Shown here in pieces: positions 23,964 to 32,875 of a DNA stretch of 64,000 bases. Source of the stretch: Bacilli bacterium (GTDB lineage: Bacteria > Bacillota_I > Bacilli_A > RFN20 > CAG-826). The first letter of the stretch is position 1. The number at the start of each line of letters is the position of its first letter. The position numbers and the translations under genes are program-made. Location: positions 558,001 to 622,000 of the forward strand of contig DAOKYO010000002.1 in NCBI GenBank assembly GCA_035326105.1. The letters are read 5' to 3'. Below the pieces are notes generated by a model. That model worked only from the letters and a program-made list of their open reading frames with translations. It was not told the origin of the DNA and did no database searches.

Positions 23964-26333
23964 ATGCCTGAACCGATCAAAATCTCGGTCTGCAATCACA
24001 AAACGGATAAGAGGTATAAAAATCTGGAACACCCCTGGCAATACATCGTCGACAGAAACCGCAATCCGCTCCGAACCACCGAGACAGCCGAAGAATACCC
24101 GAAGCTGTCCAAAGCGCAGAGGGACGCGGCCAAAGACCATGGCGGATTTGTTGGCGGATGGCTCAAAGGCGGTGTCCGCAGGAACGGGCACGTCATCAGC
24201 CGCAAGGTCGGTGCGCTTGATGCCGACAATATCCCGCAGGATGTGGATTTCGTCGCGCTCACCGCTTCGGCTTTAGCCGGGCTGTGCTACTTCCTCTACT
24301 CCACTCACAGCCATCTGCCAGAAGCCTCCCGCTACCGGATCGTCATCCTGTTCTCCCGCGAAGTGTCCGAAGACGAGTACCCCGCTCTGATGCGCATGAT
24401 CGCCAGGCAGATCGGCATGGACTATTTCGACGACAGCACTTACCAGGCGAACCGCATGATGTACTGGGCCTCGTGCCCGACCAACGGGAAGTTCGTTTTT
24501 CTGGAGCAATCGGGCGAGCCTCTCGACCCCGACCAATACCTGAACATGTATGCCGACTGGCGTGACGTGACCCAATGGCCGACCTCCTCCCGTGAGTCGG
24601 AGGTGCGGAACCGTGAGGTGAAAAGTCAGCAGGATCCGCTGTCCAAGCGCGGTGTGGTCGGCGCGTTCTGTACCGCCTACCCGGTCGAGGACGCCATTGA
24701 CGAATTCCTGTCCGACGTGTACGAGCCGGCGGCAGTCGATGGGCGTTATCAGTATAAGGAAGCCGACTCCATAGCGGGCGTGGTCGTTTACGACGGCAAG
24801 TGGGTCTACTCCCATCATGCTTCTGACCCGGCAGGCGGGAAGCTGCTCAACGCATTTGACCTCGTCCGGATGCATAAGTTCCCCGACTTCGATGAGAAGC
24901 AGTCATTCCATGCGATGGCGGAGTTTGCGGTTTCACTTGCCAAGGTGAAGCTGCAGCTGGATGCAAACCGGCAAGCACAGGCACAGGCTGATTTCAGTAC
25001 TCAAGTGGAAAACTGGCGAACGCTGCTCAAGTACATGCCCCGCAGCAGCGTTCTGGAAAACAGCGTCTGGAACGAAACGCTGATCCTGCGCAACGATCCT
25101 GACTTTGCAGGGTTTGCCTATAACGAATTGGCCAACCGCGTGCAGGTCACCGGGGGAATGCCCTGGGAGCGCCCGGCGGACAACAAGTTCTGGCGCGACG
25201 CCGATACCGCGCAGCTGAAAGCGCTGCTGGATGTACGCTACGTCACCTTCAGTAGCCGCAACCATGAGGTAAGCTTCACCAAAGCCGCCGATGATCGGCG
25301 TTTCCATCCGATCCGGGATTACCTTGACGCACTCCCGCCTTGGGACGGGCAAAAGCGCGTGGAAACGCTGTTCAGCCGATGCCTGCAGGCGGATGACACT
25401 CCTTACGTTCGCACCGTCAGCCGGAAAACCTTTGCAGCGGCTGTGGCGCGGATCTACCATCCCGGCATCAAATTCGACTGCGTTCCCGTGTTCGACGGTG
25501 CGCAGGGCATTGGCAAAAGTACCTTGTTCAAAGACCTCGTAGGCGACGAGTTCTATTCCGAAACCCTGTCACTCACTGATATGGACGATAAGTCCGGCGC
25601 TGAAAAGCTGCAGGGCTTCTGGATCGTAGAGATCGGCGAGCTTGCCGGCATGAAAAAGGCTGATATCGAAAAGGTGAAAGCGTTCCTCTCCACCTCGGAT
25701 GACAAGTACCGTCCCAGCTACGGTAAAACGGTTGAAAGCCACCCACGCCAGTCCATCATCATCGCAACGGTCAACGGCGAGCGTGGGTATCTGCGCGACA
25801 TCACCGGCAACCGCCGCTTCTGGGTCATCAAATGCCGGCAGTCGGAGCAAAGGAAGCGCTGGCAGTTCACTCCAGAAGAACGCGATCAGATCTGGGCGGA
25901 AGCAAAACAACTCTGGGAAAACGGCGAGACGCTATACCTGGAGAGCGATACGATCCATGCCGCTGAGGATGCGCAGCGTGACGCTATGGAACTGGATGAG
26001 CGCCAGGGCATGGTCGAGGAATACCTCGAAACCTTGCTGCCCGAAAATTGGAGTGAGATGGATATCTACGCCCGCCGAAGCTTCCTCGCAGATCCGCATG
26101 CACCGACCTCACCAAAAGGCGTGACCCGACGCGAAATGGTCTGTAACGCTGAAATATGGGTCGAGTGTTTAGGCCGCAGCTTCTCAGACCTCAGAATCTC
26201 CGATTCCTATACGCTAGCTGCGCTGATGACAAGCGTTAGCGGGTGGGAAAGAACCCAAGAAAAAAAGCGGATCCCCATCTATGGCGAGCAGCGGATGTAT
26301 GTAAGAGTCGTCGCAGCGGATGCATCCCGATGA
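23964..26333 (+). CDS. VapE-family phage helicase/primase-like protein
   Basis: About 789 residues. The C-terminal half is a virulence-associated E family P-loop NTPase: FDGAQGIGKSTLFKDLVG is Walker A, FWIVEIGELAGMKKAD Walker B, and a sensor region ATVNGERGYLRDITGNRRFW follows. The N-terminal half (GALDADNIPQDVDFVAL, HLPEASRYRIVILFSR) resembles the primase-polymerase-like domain found in such proteins. The start at 23964 has GGAGAGG; an ATG at 23895 overlapping the previous stop is the alternative. It is probably the replicative helicase/primase of the element. Confidence 0.85.
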   Translation: MPEPIKISVCNHKTDKRYKNLEHPWQYIVDRNRNPLRTTETAEEYPKLSKAQRDAAKDHGGFVGGWLKGGVRRNGHVISRKVGALDADNIPQDVDFVALTASALAGLCYFLYSTHSHLPEASRYRIVILFSREVSEDEYPALMRMIARQIGMDYFDDSTYQANRMMYWASCPTNGKFVFLEQSGEPLDPDQYLNMYADWRDVTQWPTSSRESEVRNREVKSQQDPLSKRGVVGAFCTAYPVEDAIDEFLSDVYEPAAVDGRYQYKEADSIAGVVVYDGKWVYSHHASDPAGGKLLNAFDLVRMHKFPDFDEKQSFHAMAEFAVSLAKVKLQLDANRQAQAQADFSTQVENWRTLLKYMPRSSVLENSVWNETLILRNDPDFAGFAYNELANRVQVTGGMPWERPADNKFWRDADTAQLKALLDVRYVTFSSRNHEVSFTKAADDRRFHPIRDYLDALPPWDGQKRVETLFSRCLQADDTPYVRTVSRKTFAAAVARIYHPGIKFDCVPVFDGAQGIGKSTLFKDLVGDEFYSETLSLTDMDDKSGAEKLQGFWIVEIGELAGMKKADIEKVKAFLSTSDDKYRPSYGKTVESHPRQSIIIATVNGERGYLRDITGNRRFWVIKCRQSEQRKRWQFTPEERDQIWAEAKQLWENGETLYLESDTIHAAEDAQRDAMELDERQGMVEEYLETLLPENWSEMDIYARRSFLADPHAPTSPKGVTRREMVCNAEIWVECLGRSFSDLRISDSYTLAALMTSVSGWERTQEKKRIPIYGEQRMYVRVVAADASR

Positions 26334-26373
26334 ACAAAGGGTTTGCGAGCCGTTTACGACAGGTGATACAACA

Positions 26374-26548
26374 CTATCCCTTATATTCAAAATGTGTTTT
26401 TCAGGTAAGGGATAGACCATTGTACCCGCAACACACGCGCGTAAGCAATATATAGGGAAAATCATGGCGGGTTGTCGTAGCGGGGAGCCTAAACCCTTAT
26501 GGCATAAAGGTTTACGGCTACGACAACCCCTGCGCGACACTTTGTCGC
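26374..26548. other. Structured intergenic region with three inverted repeats
   Basis: Three perfect stems lie in a 230-base gap. They are CTATCCCTTA/TAAGGGATAG (26374-26383, 26406-26415), GGGTTGTCGTAGC/GCTACGACAACCC (26469-26481, 26517-26529, with an inner TAAACC/GGTTTA), and GCGACA/TGTCGC (26534-26539, 26543-26548). None has a U tract on the plus strand. It may be a replication origin, an sRNA or a processing site. Confidence 0.45.
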
Positions 26549-26562
26549 AGAAAGAGATAACG

Positions 26563-26877
26563 ATGCGGGAAAAAGATCTGGAGAGCAAACTGGTGCGGGC
26601 TGTTAAGGCTACGGGAGGCATCGCGCTGAAATTTGTTTCTCCCAACTACTACGGATTTCCGGATCGCCTTGTCCTGTTAAAAGTAGGGAGGCTTGGGTTC
26701 GTAGAGGTGAAACGCATCGGGGAGCACCCCCGCCCCTTACAGGTTTCAAGGCACGGGATGCTTCAACGCTTGGGCTTCAAGGTCTACGTACTGGACCGAC
26801 CTGAACAAATACAGCAGATTTTGGAGGATATGGCAAATGGAAAACCAACTAATGGCTCTCGGGTTGACAGAGCATGA
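26563..26877 (+). CDS. VRR-NUC domain nuclease
   Basis: A 104-residue small nuclease of the virus-type replication-repair family. GFPDRLVLLKVGRLGFVEVK (about residues 30-49) contains the PD...(D/E)xK catalytic arrangement with E and K in FVEVK. HGMLQRLGFKVYVLD is the typical end. It usually accompanies the SNF2 helicase found two genes downstream. The start at 26563 follows AGAAAGAGAT. Confidence 0.85.
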   Translation: MREKDLESKLVRAVKATGGIALKFVSPNYYGFPDRLVLLKVGRLGFVEVKRIGEHPRPLQVSRHGMLQRLGFKVYVLDRPEQIQQILEDMANGKPTNGSRVDRA

Positions 26878-27556
26878 CGGCAAGGTTGTCGTATCGAGCC
26901 GTGATATTGCGCGTGTCTTTGAAAAAAGGCACGACAATGTGATACGCGACATCAGAAACATCATCGGAAATGACGCCAAATGGGGACTGCTCAATTTTGA
27001 GGAGTCGAATTACATCAACGAACAGAACCACATTCAACCTTCCTATCTCATGACCCGCGATGGCTTCACGATTCTGGTCATGGGCTACAACGGTGATAAA
27101 GCGATGGCTTTCAAGAAGGCCTACATCGCTGCTTTCAACGAAATGGAGCGCAGCCTGGCTCCGCGAAGCTATAAGGCGGCGCTGTTGGCACTCGTTGCCA
27201 AAGAGGAAGAGCGTGAAGCCCTCGAGGCCCAGAATCAGATGCTGAAAATCACCGCCGATAAGTATGAGGGGCAAACCAACACGGTGGGGCTCTACAAGAC
27301 TGGGGAGATCGCCAAGGAACTCGGTATTTCGGCAAGACGGCTCAATGATTTCCTGCGCCAGAGTCGCGTACAGTATAAACCGAATGGCTCTGATACCTGG
27401 CAGCTATACACCGATTACGCCCGAGACCACATTGCGGCAACACAGATCGTCAAGCTGGATAACGGTTATGAGATGCCTATGCTGCTTTGGACTGCGAAGG
27501 GTCGGGATTTTATCTTTGACCTTTGCGAGAGGGAGATGCCGGCATGGTATGCCTGA
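26837..27556 (+). CDS. Rha-family phage antirepressor/regulator
   Basis: A 239-residue protein. The N-terminal Rha domain has VVSSRDIARVFEKRHDNVIR, the middle YLMTRDGFTILVMGYNGDKA, and the C-terminal KilA-C-type domain (GLYKTGEIAKELGISARRLN). Such proteins interfere with repressors or alter host growth after infection. It overlaps the VRR-NUC gene by 41 bases in another frame and the helicase gene by 13. Confidence 0.88.
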   Translation: MENQLMALGLTEHDGKVVVSSRDIARVFEKRHDNVIRDIRNIIGNDAKWGLLNFEESNYINEQNHIQPSYLMTRDGFTILVMGYNGDKAMAFKKAYIAAFNEMERSLAPRSYKAALLALVAKEEEREALEAQNQMLKITADKYEGQTNTVGLYKTGEIAKELGISARRLNDFLRQSRVQYKPNGSDTWQLYTDYARDHIAATQIVKLDNGYEMPMLLWTAKGRDFIFDLCEREMPAWYA

Positions 27557-28917
27557 ATTATAAGCCGCACCGCTATCAGAGGTTTGCCACGGAGTTCATC
27601 GAGGATAATCCGGTAAGTGCGATCCTTCTTTCGATGGGGCTTGGTAAAACGGTCATCACGCTGACCGCGATTAACGATCTCCTGTATGATTCCTTCGAGG
27701 TTGGCAAGGTGCTGGTCATCGCGCCCCTGCGAGTCTGCACCAATGTGTGGCGGCAGGAAACTGAGAAGTGGTCGCACCTGCAGGGGCTTAGAATCACGGT
27801 GGCGGTAGGCACGGAGCATGCGCGGATCGCCGCTTTTCATGCCAATGCCGACATTTACGTGTTGAACCGGGAAAATGTCCAGTGGCTGATTGAAAAGAGC
27901 GGCGTCCCCTTCGACTTCGATATGCTTGTGATCGATGAGCTATCCAGCTTTAAGAACCATCAATCCAAGCGTTTCCGGTCGCTGATGAAGGTGCGCCCCA
28001 AGGTGAAACGGATCGTGGGGCTGACTGGCACTCCAAGCAGCAACGGGCTTATGGATTTATGGGCGGAATACCGGTTACTTGATATGGGTCAGCGGCTTGG
28101 ACGGTTTATTGGCCAATACAGGTCGGACTACTTCCTGCCCGACAAGCGCAACGGTCAGGTGATCTTCACCTACAAGCCTCTGCCGAACGCCGAAAAGCAG
28201 ATCTATGAAAGAATCGGCGACATCACCATCAGTATGAACGCCACAGATCATCTGCAAATGCCGGGCCTTCTGGCTGTGGAACACAAGGTTTATCTCTCTG
28301 ATACAGAGCGGGAGCGATATAACGAGCTGAAACGAGACCTCATACTACAACTGCCAGGCGGTGAGATCACCGCCGCCAACGCCGCCGCGCTGTCGGGCAA
28401 GTTATGCCAGATGGCAAACGGGGCAGTTTACGGCGACGATGGCGCGGTGAACGCGATTCACGACCGCAAACTCGATGAACTGGAGGATCTGATCGAGCAA
28501 GCCAACGGCAACCCCGTTCTGGTGGCTTATTGGTTTCAGCATGACAAAGCAAGGATTGTGGAGCGGCTTGTCGCGCTCCATATTCCATTTGCCCACCTCG
28601 ACAAGGCCGGCACAATTGAACGGTGGAATCAGGGTGAACTGCCGGTGGCGTTAATTCATCCCGCTTCCGCCGGTCACGGGCTCAATTTGCAAGCGGGTGG
28701 CTCCGCGCTCATCTGGTTTGGCTTGACTTGGAGCCTTGAACTGTACCAACAGACTAACGCGCGCCTGTGGCGGCAAGGGCAGCAATCCGAAACGGTCGTT
28801 ATCCACCATATCATTACAAAGGACACGATTGACGAAATGGTCATGAAGGCCCTTGACCAGAAAAACCTGACCCAATCCGCGCTGATGGACGCGGTCAGGG
28901 CGCAGTTGAGGAGGTAG
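27544..28917 (+). CDS. SNF2-type DEAD/H helicase
   Basis: A 457-residue superfamily 2 ATPase. The Walker A is SMGLGKTVITL (about residues 28-38), motif II is DMLVIDELSSFKN (DELS instead of DEAH), motif III VGLTGTPSSNGLMDLW, and motifs V/VI SAGHGLNLQAGG and QQTNARLWRQGQ. In phages it remodels DNA during replication or recombination together with VRR-NUC. The start at 27544 overlaps the Rha gene; an upstream in-frame ATG lacks a better site. Confidence 0.9.
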   Translation: MVCLNYKPHRYQRFATEFIEDNPVSAILLSMGLGKTVITLTAINDLLYDSFEVGKVLVIAPLRVCTNVWRQETEKWSHLQGLRITVAVGTEHARIAAFHANADIYVLNRENVQWLIEKSGVPFDFDMLVIDELSSFKNHQSKRFRSLMKVRPKVKRIVGLTGTPSSNGLMDLWAEYRLLDMGQRLGRFIGQYRSDYFLPDKRNGQVIFTYKPLPNAEKQIYERIGDITISMNATDHLQMPGLLAVEHKVYLSDTERERYNELKRDLILQLPGGEITAANAAALSGKLCQMANGAVYGDDGAVNAIHDRKLDELEDLIEQANGNPVLVAYWFQHDKARIVERLVALHIPFAHLDKAGTIERWNQGELPVALIHPASAGHGLNLQAGGSALIWFGLTWSLELYQQTNARLWRQGQQSETVVIHHIITKDTIDEMVMKALDQKNLTQSALMDAVRAQLRR

Positions 28918-28922
28918 AACTT

Positions 28923-29351
28923 ATGATGGCAAAAGAGTATCTCGGACAGGCATACCGGCTTGACCAGCGGATCAACAGCAAACTCCAACAGGTGGAGAGT
29001 TTGCGTTCCCTGACACAAAAAGTCACGGCATCCTATAGCGGCGAACCAGTGTCGCACACTCGTAACGTGACTTCCCTGCAGGATACCATTCTCCGGCTGA
29101 TGGAGGCCGAAGAACAGGTCAACCAACAGATTGACGAACTGGTCAGTTTGAAGATGAACATCGCCTCCCTAATCGACCAAGTGCGGAATGAAAGCTACCG
29201 GCTGATCCTTGAAAAGAGGTACCTGTGCTTTCTGCCTTGGGATCAGATCGCGTCTGACCTGCATTACAGCCGCCGCTGGGTGCTGAACAAACACGATCGT
29301 GCCGTGGAAGTGGTGGACAGGCTGCTGGCGGAGCGGGAGGCACAGGCATGA
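28923..29351 (+). CDS. DUF1492-type late gene regulator
   Basis: A 142-residue protein with a long N-terminal coiled coil (residues 1-80) and a sigma region 4-like C-terminal HTH (ILEKRYLCFLPWDQIASDLH, then YSRRWVLNKHDRAV). Such proteins control late phage transcription. It is followed, after one gene, by a promoter with paired 20-bp-spaced repeats at 30.0 kb, its likely target. It overlaps the next gene by 4 bases. Confidence 0.7.
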   Translation: MMAKEYLGQAYRLDQRINSKLQQVESLRSLTQKVTASYSGEPVSHTRNVTSLQDTILRLMEAEEQVNQQIDELVSLKMNIASLIDQVRNESYRLILEKRYLCFLPWDQIASDLHYSRRWVLNKHDRAVEVVDRLLAEREAQA

Positions 29352-29995
29352 GTTATTTTGAAGCAAAAGAAGACGGTATCCCATTTGAGGAGAGACCATA
29401 CAAGCAGACGATCTATTATCCGCCTTGCCGCTTTTGCGGAGCACCGGTCCGCAGTTGGAGCTATTTGAGAAATATCAAGTACGCCTGCCCGGAATGCCGC
29501 AAAGAAGCCGTTGCGCAGGAACGCGCTGAGAAGGAGCAGAAAGTTTCGTCGGTTAAGGAACGGAAGCTGGATAACGCCGTTAAACGGATCTCCAAGATGA
29601 CCGACATCGCCCAATATAAAGCGGCTATCGACCTTGTAAGAAAAAAGTTGAACAATCGAGGTTGGTTCCAGAGCACTGAGGAAATCATGGTTGCCTTGGA
29701 ACTTGCGCGACGCGGCGTAAACGCGCATCATCAGGTTAAGGTTTTTGAGTACACAGTCGATTTCGTCCTCCCAGAAATGAAAGTCGTTCTGGAGATTGAT
29801 GGGGCTCCGTATCACGGGAAAGACAGACAGAAATACCAGCAGACCCGCGATGATGTTATCAAGTGGAAACTCGGTGATGACTGGGAGGTGATCCGAATCA
29901 GCACTGATAACATTAACACCAACATCACAAAGCTTATCCCCGGGATCCGTGCCGTACTGAATAGCAGAAAAAAGTGTGCACGCCAGTTCACATAA
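29348..29995 (+). CDS. Phage protein with C-terminal DUF559-like nuclease domain
   Basis: A 215-residue protein. The N-terminal zinc-ribbon (CRFCGAPVRSW, CPECRKEA) is followed by a basic coiled coil and a restriction-endonuclease-like domain from about residue 120: EEIMVALELARRGVNAHHQ, YTVDFVLPEMKVVLEIDG, then WKLGDDWEVIRIS. This resembles DUF559/Vsr-type single-strand or nicking nucleases. The role could be DNA processing before packaging; it is not proven. Confidence 0.7.
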   Translation: MSYFEAKEDGIPFEERPYKQTIYYPPCRFCGAPVRSWSYLRNIKYACPECRKEAVAQERAEKEQKVSSVKERKLDNAVKRISKMTDIAQYKAAIDLVRKKLNNRGWFQSTEEIMVALELARRGVNAHHQVKVFEYTVDFVLPEMKVVLEIDGAPYHGKDRQKYQQTRDDVIKWKLGDDWEVIRISTDNINTNITKLIPGIRAVLNSRKKCARQFT

Positions 29996-30039
29996 ATGCA
30001 CACGAGTTCACTTGTGTACTTGAGAATTTCTGGTATGCT
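29977..30039 (+). promoter_or_regulatory. Probable late promoter with upstream activator repeats
   Basis: TTGTGT (30012-30017), 16 bp, then TATGCT (30034-30039) preceded by the extended -10 TGG. Two 15-base repeats, TGCACGCCAGTTCAC (29977-29991) and TGCACACGAGTTCAC (29997-30011), share 13 of 15 bases and are 20 bp apart, the second abutting the -35. This is the layout of an activator-dependent late promoter. Confidence 0.55.
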
Positions 30040-30221
30040 AATAATAGAGCAATCGATCCATACAGCCCCCGCAGGAGCAATCCCGCAGGGGCTGTTCTCG
30101 TACGCGGGAAAGGAGAGCCTCAGACCTCTGAAGTGGTATTGCTTGTTACTGAATGTCGCTGCCACCGGGAAGCCCGAGGAGAAGTAGGTTGTCCAGTGGA
30201 GCGCATAGAAGGAGGCGCAAC

Positions 30222-30617
30222 ATGCCCTACAAACCAAAGAAACCCTGCGCCTACCCAGGCTGTCCCAAGCTGACCACAGGCAGGTACTGCGAGGAACATC
30301 AAAAGGCTGAAGCCAAGCGCTACAACCACTGCGACCGCGATCCTGATTCCAACAAACGTTACGGGCGGTCGTGGAACAGGATACGCGCAGCGTTCCTGTC
30401 AGCAAACCCCCTGTGTGAGATTTGCACAGCCGAAGGAAGACTGAGACCGGCCGAGCTCGTCCACCACAGGCGCAAGCTAACGGACGGCGGAACCAACGAC
30501 TGGTCGAACCTGCAAGCCCTTTGCTCTGAGTGCCATAGTCGTTTGCACAGCCAGCAGGGCGATTACTTCCGTAATGAGGGCGGCGCCAGGGGCGGGTCAA
30601 ATCCCTACGGCCATTAG
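30222..30617 (+). CDS. Phage HNH endonuclease
   Basis: A 131-residue nuclease. The N-terminal zinc ribbon (CAYPGCPKLT, YCEEH) precedes the HNH core CEICTAEGRLRPAELVHHRRKLTDGG and LQALCSECHSRLHS (given in parts; catalytic HH near residue 87 and the C-x-x-C-H-x3-H end). HNH proteins next to the terminase in HK97-like cos phages are part of the packaging machine. The start follows GAAGGAGG. Confidence 0.9.
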   Translation: MPYKPKKPCAYPGCPKLTTGRYCEEHQKAEAKRYNHCDRDPDSNKRYGRSWNRIRAAFLSANPLCEICTAEGRLRPAELVHHRRKLTDGGTNDWSNLQALCSECHSRLHSQQGDYFRNEGGARGGSNPYGH

Positions 30618-30653
30618 GCTGCGCAGCGCGCTCGGCCTCACGCGTGAATTTTT

Positions 30654-30685
30654 CAAAAATCAAAAATCAAAAAATCAAGATCAAG
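30654..30685. repeat. A-rich direct repeats beside the packaging genes
   Basis: CAAAAAT occurs twice in tandem (30654-30667), then CAAAAAATCAAGATCAAG. The run lies between HNH and the small terminase gene, where cos or terminase-binding sites usually are. It is only a positional candidate. Confidence 0.3.
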
Positions 30686-30713
30686 CGGGAATGAAACCGG
30701 GGAGGTGAAGGGC

Positions 30714-31211
30714 ATGCCCAGCGGCGGCTATCGTCCGGGGGCAGGCCGTCCTCGGAAAAACATCCAAGACAAGAAGTTGGAAGGTAAAGCGAAACCCAAT
30801 ACGGTTCCCGCGCCGGCGCCGAAGAAGGTATATTCCAAAAACGTCATGGCGGACTACTTCTCCATGGCGATGAAGGAATGCGAGAAGGAAGTGCCCGCTG
30901 CCGATGTGCTGCGAGCTGAGATTGAGGAATACATCGCCGCGCGCGGTTGCGAGGGGTTTGTAGCGCCACAGACGATTACCGATTACGTTCTTAACCGGCA
31001 GGGTTTTCTAGCCTGCGAATGCATGAACCGAAAAATCGGGCGCATGACCAAAGACCTGAAGCTCTCGCCCTACGTTACGGCGGGAGCCGGCTATTACAAA
31101 GCGATGCAGGGCGATTTCAACCTCATCATGCAGATTATCAACCGGCACTCGAATACCCAGACCGAGGAGAAAAACGCCTTCTTGACACTTCTACAAAATC
31201 GAGGTTTCTAG
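30714..31211 (+). CDS. Phage terminase small subunit (P27 family)
   Basis: A 165-residue protein. GGYRPGAGRPRKN opens the protein, a basic linker follows, and the helical core includes AAPQTITDYVLNRQGFLACE-like sequence (APQTITDYVLNRQGFLACE) and YYKAMQGDFNLIMQIINRHS. P27-type small terminases recognise the packaging site. The ATG at 30714 has GGGGAGG. The large subunit is 2.6 kb downstream, separated by a methylase. Confidence 0.78.
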   Translation: MPSGGYRPGAGRPRKNIQDKKLEGKAKPNTVPAPAPKKVYSKNVMADYFSMAMKECEKEVPAADVLRAEIEEYIAARGCEGFVAPQTITDYVLNRQGFLACECMNRKIGRMTKDLKLSPYVTAGAGYYKAMQGDFNLIMQIINRHSNTQTEEKNAFLTLLQNRGF

Positions 31212-31213
31212 GC

Positions 31214-31318
31214 ATGGAAAAAACAAACGACTTGACTGGAAGGCGTTTCGGCCACTGGATTGTTCTACGCACAAAAGAAGGCAAATCGATATGTTGCTCA
31301 AATCACGAGCGGATATAA
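31214..31318 (+). pseudogene. Fragment of an AP2/HNH-type phage protein N-terminus
   Basis: A 34-residue frame with DLTGRRFGHWIVL, the conserved beginning of phage AP2-domain/homing-endonuclease-like proteins (usually LTGxRFGxLTVL). It stops after about 34 codons with no AP2 or HNH part. It overlaps the small gene at 31291, so it is probably a relic of a lost mobile endonuclease. Confidence 0.4.
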
Positions 31319-31440
31319 GTACCGATATCTTGGATTATATGAAACGCGTTAAAGAAGCCGCAGCCGCCTATGACAGCGCGGCTATTTTATATCATGGCGA
31401 ATTTGCCAGAACGAATCAGATGCTGGGGGCGATAGGATGA
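31291..31440 (+). CDS. Small phage protein, 49 residues
   Basis: A short ATG frame with AAGAAGG upstream, predicted mostly helical (LDYMKRVKEAAAAYDSAA). Its stop overlaps the methylase ATG as ATGA, the coupling used throughout this operon, which supports it being real. Function is unknown. Confidence 0.5.
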   Translation: MLLKSRADISTDILDYMKRVKEAAAAYDSAAILYHGEFARTNQMLGAIG

Positions 31441-32690
31441 AAATGACTGAACGTTTTGAAATGGCGGACATCAACCGACTGGTGCCTTACGCGCGGAATG
31501 CCCGCACCCACAGCAAGGAGCAGCTCCTGCAGCTGCGTTCTTCTCTGCGCGAGTTTGGTTTTGTGAACCCTGTCATCGTGGACAAAGACTATAACATAAT
31601 CGCGGGGCACGGGCGCGTCTTGGCGGCGAAAGCCGAGGGAATGACGGAAGTCCCGTGTGTGTTTGTGGAGCACCTGACTGAGGCGCAAAAGAAAGCCTAT
31701 ATTCTTGCCGACAACCGTCTGGCGCTGAACGCCGGATGGGACGAGGAGTTGCTGGCTCTGGAATTCGCAGACTTGAAGGAACTGGGTTTCGACCTTGAGA
31801 TCACCGGGTTTGACGCCGCCGAGATCGAGAAACTGTTCGCAGGTGCCAACGAAGGGGTGCAGGACGACGATTTCGATCTGACGACCGCCCTTGAACAAGC
31901 GGCTTTTGTTTTGCCCGGGGATGTGTGGACACTCGGACGGCACCGGCTTATCTGCGGCGATGCGACTGATGCCGGTACCGTCCGTAAGCTGATGGACGGC
32001 CGAAAGGCGAACCTTGTGCTGACCGACCCGCCTTACAATGTGAACTTCGAGGGCTCCAGCGGGCTAAAAATCAAGAACGATAAGATGACCGACGAGCAGT
32101 TCTACGCTTTCCTGCTCGCGGCGTTCAAATGCTTTTACGAGAACCTCGCCGACGGCGGAGCTTTCTACTGCTTCCACTCGGATTCGGAGAAAGTCAATTT
32201 CTTCCGCGCCTGCGTGGACGTGGGTTTTCATTACTCGACCACCTGCATCTGGGTGAAAAACGCACTCGTGCTCGGGCGCGGGGATTACCAGCAGATGCAC
32301 GAACCTGTGCTCTACGCTTTCAAGGATACCGCCAGGCACAAATGGTACTCCGACCGCAAACAGACCACGATTTGGAACTTTGACAAGCCGAAGAAAAACG
32401 CCGACCATCCGACCTCCAAACCGCTGGACCTTTTGGCGTACCCGATTACCAACAGCAGTCAGGCGAACGCCATCGTGTTGGATACCTTCGGTGGTTCCGG
32501 CTCGACGCTCATTGCCTGTGAGCAACTCGACCGTACGTGCTTCATGCTTGAGCTCGATGAGAAGTATGCGTCCGTCATTCTGCGCCGTTACGCTGAGATG
32601 AAACAAAACGGCGGTGCGGATATTACCTGCGAACGGGACGGCAAGGTGCATCAGTACGCCGACCTCGTGAAAGCGGTAGCGCTGATATAA
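31437..32690 (+). CDS. DNA adenine/cytosine-N4 methyltransferase with ParB-like N-domain
   Basis: A 417-residue phage methylase. The N-terminal ParB/sulfiredoxin-like domain contains VIVDKDYNIIAGHGRVLAAK (about residues 41-60). The methylase part has LTDPPYNVNFEG (catalytic motif IV) before DTFGGSGSTLIACEQL (SAM motif I), the order of beta-class N6/N4 enzymes. It may protect phage DNA from restriction or act on packaging sites. It lies between the two terminase genes. Confidence 0.9.
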   Translation: MKMTERFEMADINRLVPYARNARTHSKEQLLQLRSSLREFGFVNPVIVDKDYNIIAGHGRVLAAKAEGMTEVPCVFVEHLTEAQKKAYILADNRLALNAGWDEELLALEFADLKELGFDLEITGFDAAEIEKLFAGANEGVQDDDFDLTTALEQAAFVLPGDVWTLGRHRLICGDATDAGTVRKLMDGRKANLVLTDPPYNVNFEGSSGLKIKNDKMTDEQFYAFLLAAFKCFYENLADGGAFYCFHSDSEKVNFFRACVDVGFHYSTTCIWVKNALVLGRGDYQQMHEPVLYAFKDTARHKWYSDRKQTTIWNFDKPKKNADHPTSKPLDLLAYPITNSSQANAIVLDTFGGSGSTLIACEQLDRTCFMLELDEKYASVILRRYAEMKQNGGADITCERDGKVHQYADLVKAVALI

Positions 32691-32875
32691 GCAAGCCAGC
32701 AAAACCGGGCGCGGCTCATTCGGGATAAAGTCCTCGAAAATGGCCTTGGTTTTTCCTACATCTTTATCGGGTCTATCTCTTAGAAAGGACTTGATAATCA
32801 TGTGTTTCAGAGCCAATATGGGCTACAACGAAGGGCGGAGACCCTTTGAAATCAAGGCTCACAGGAGGAAAACCC

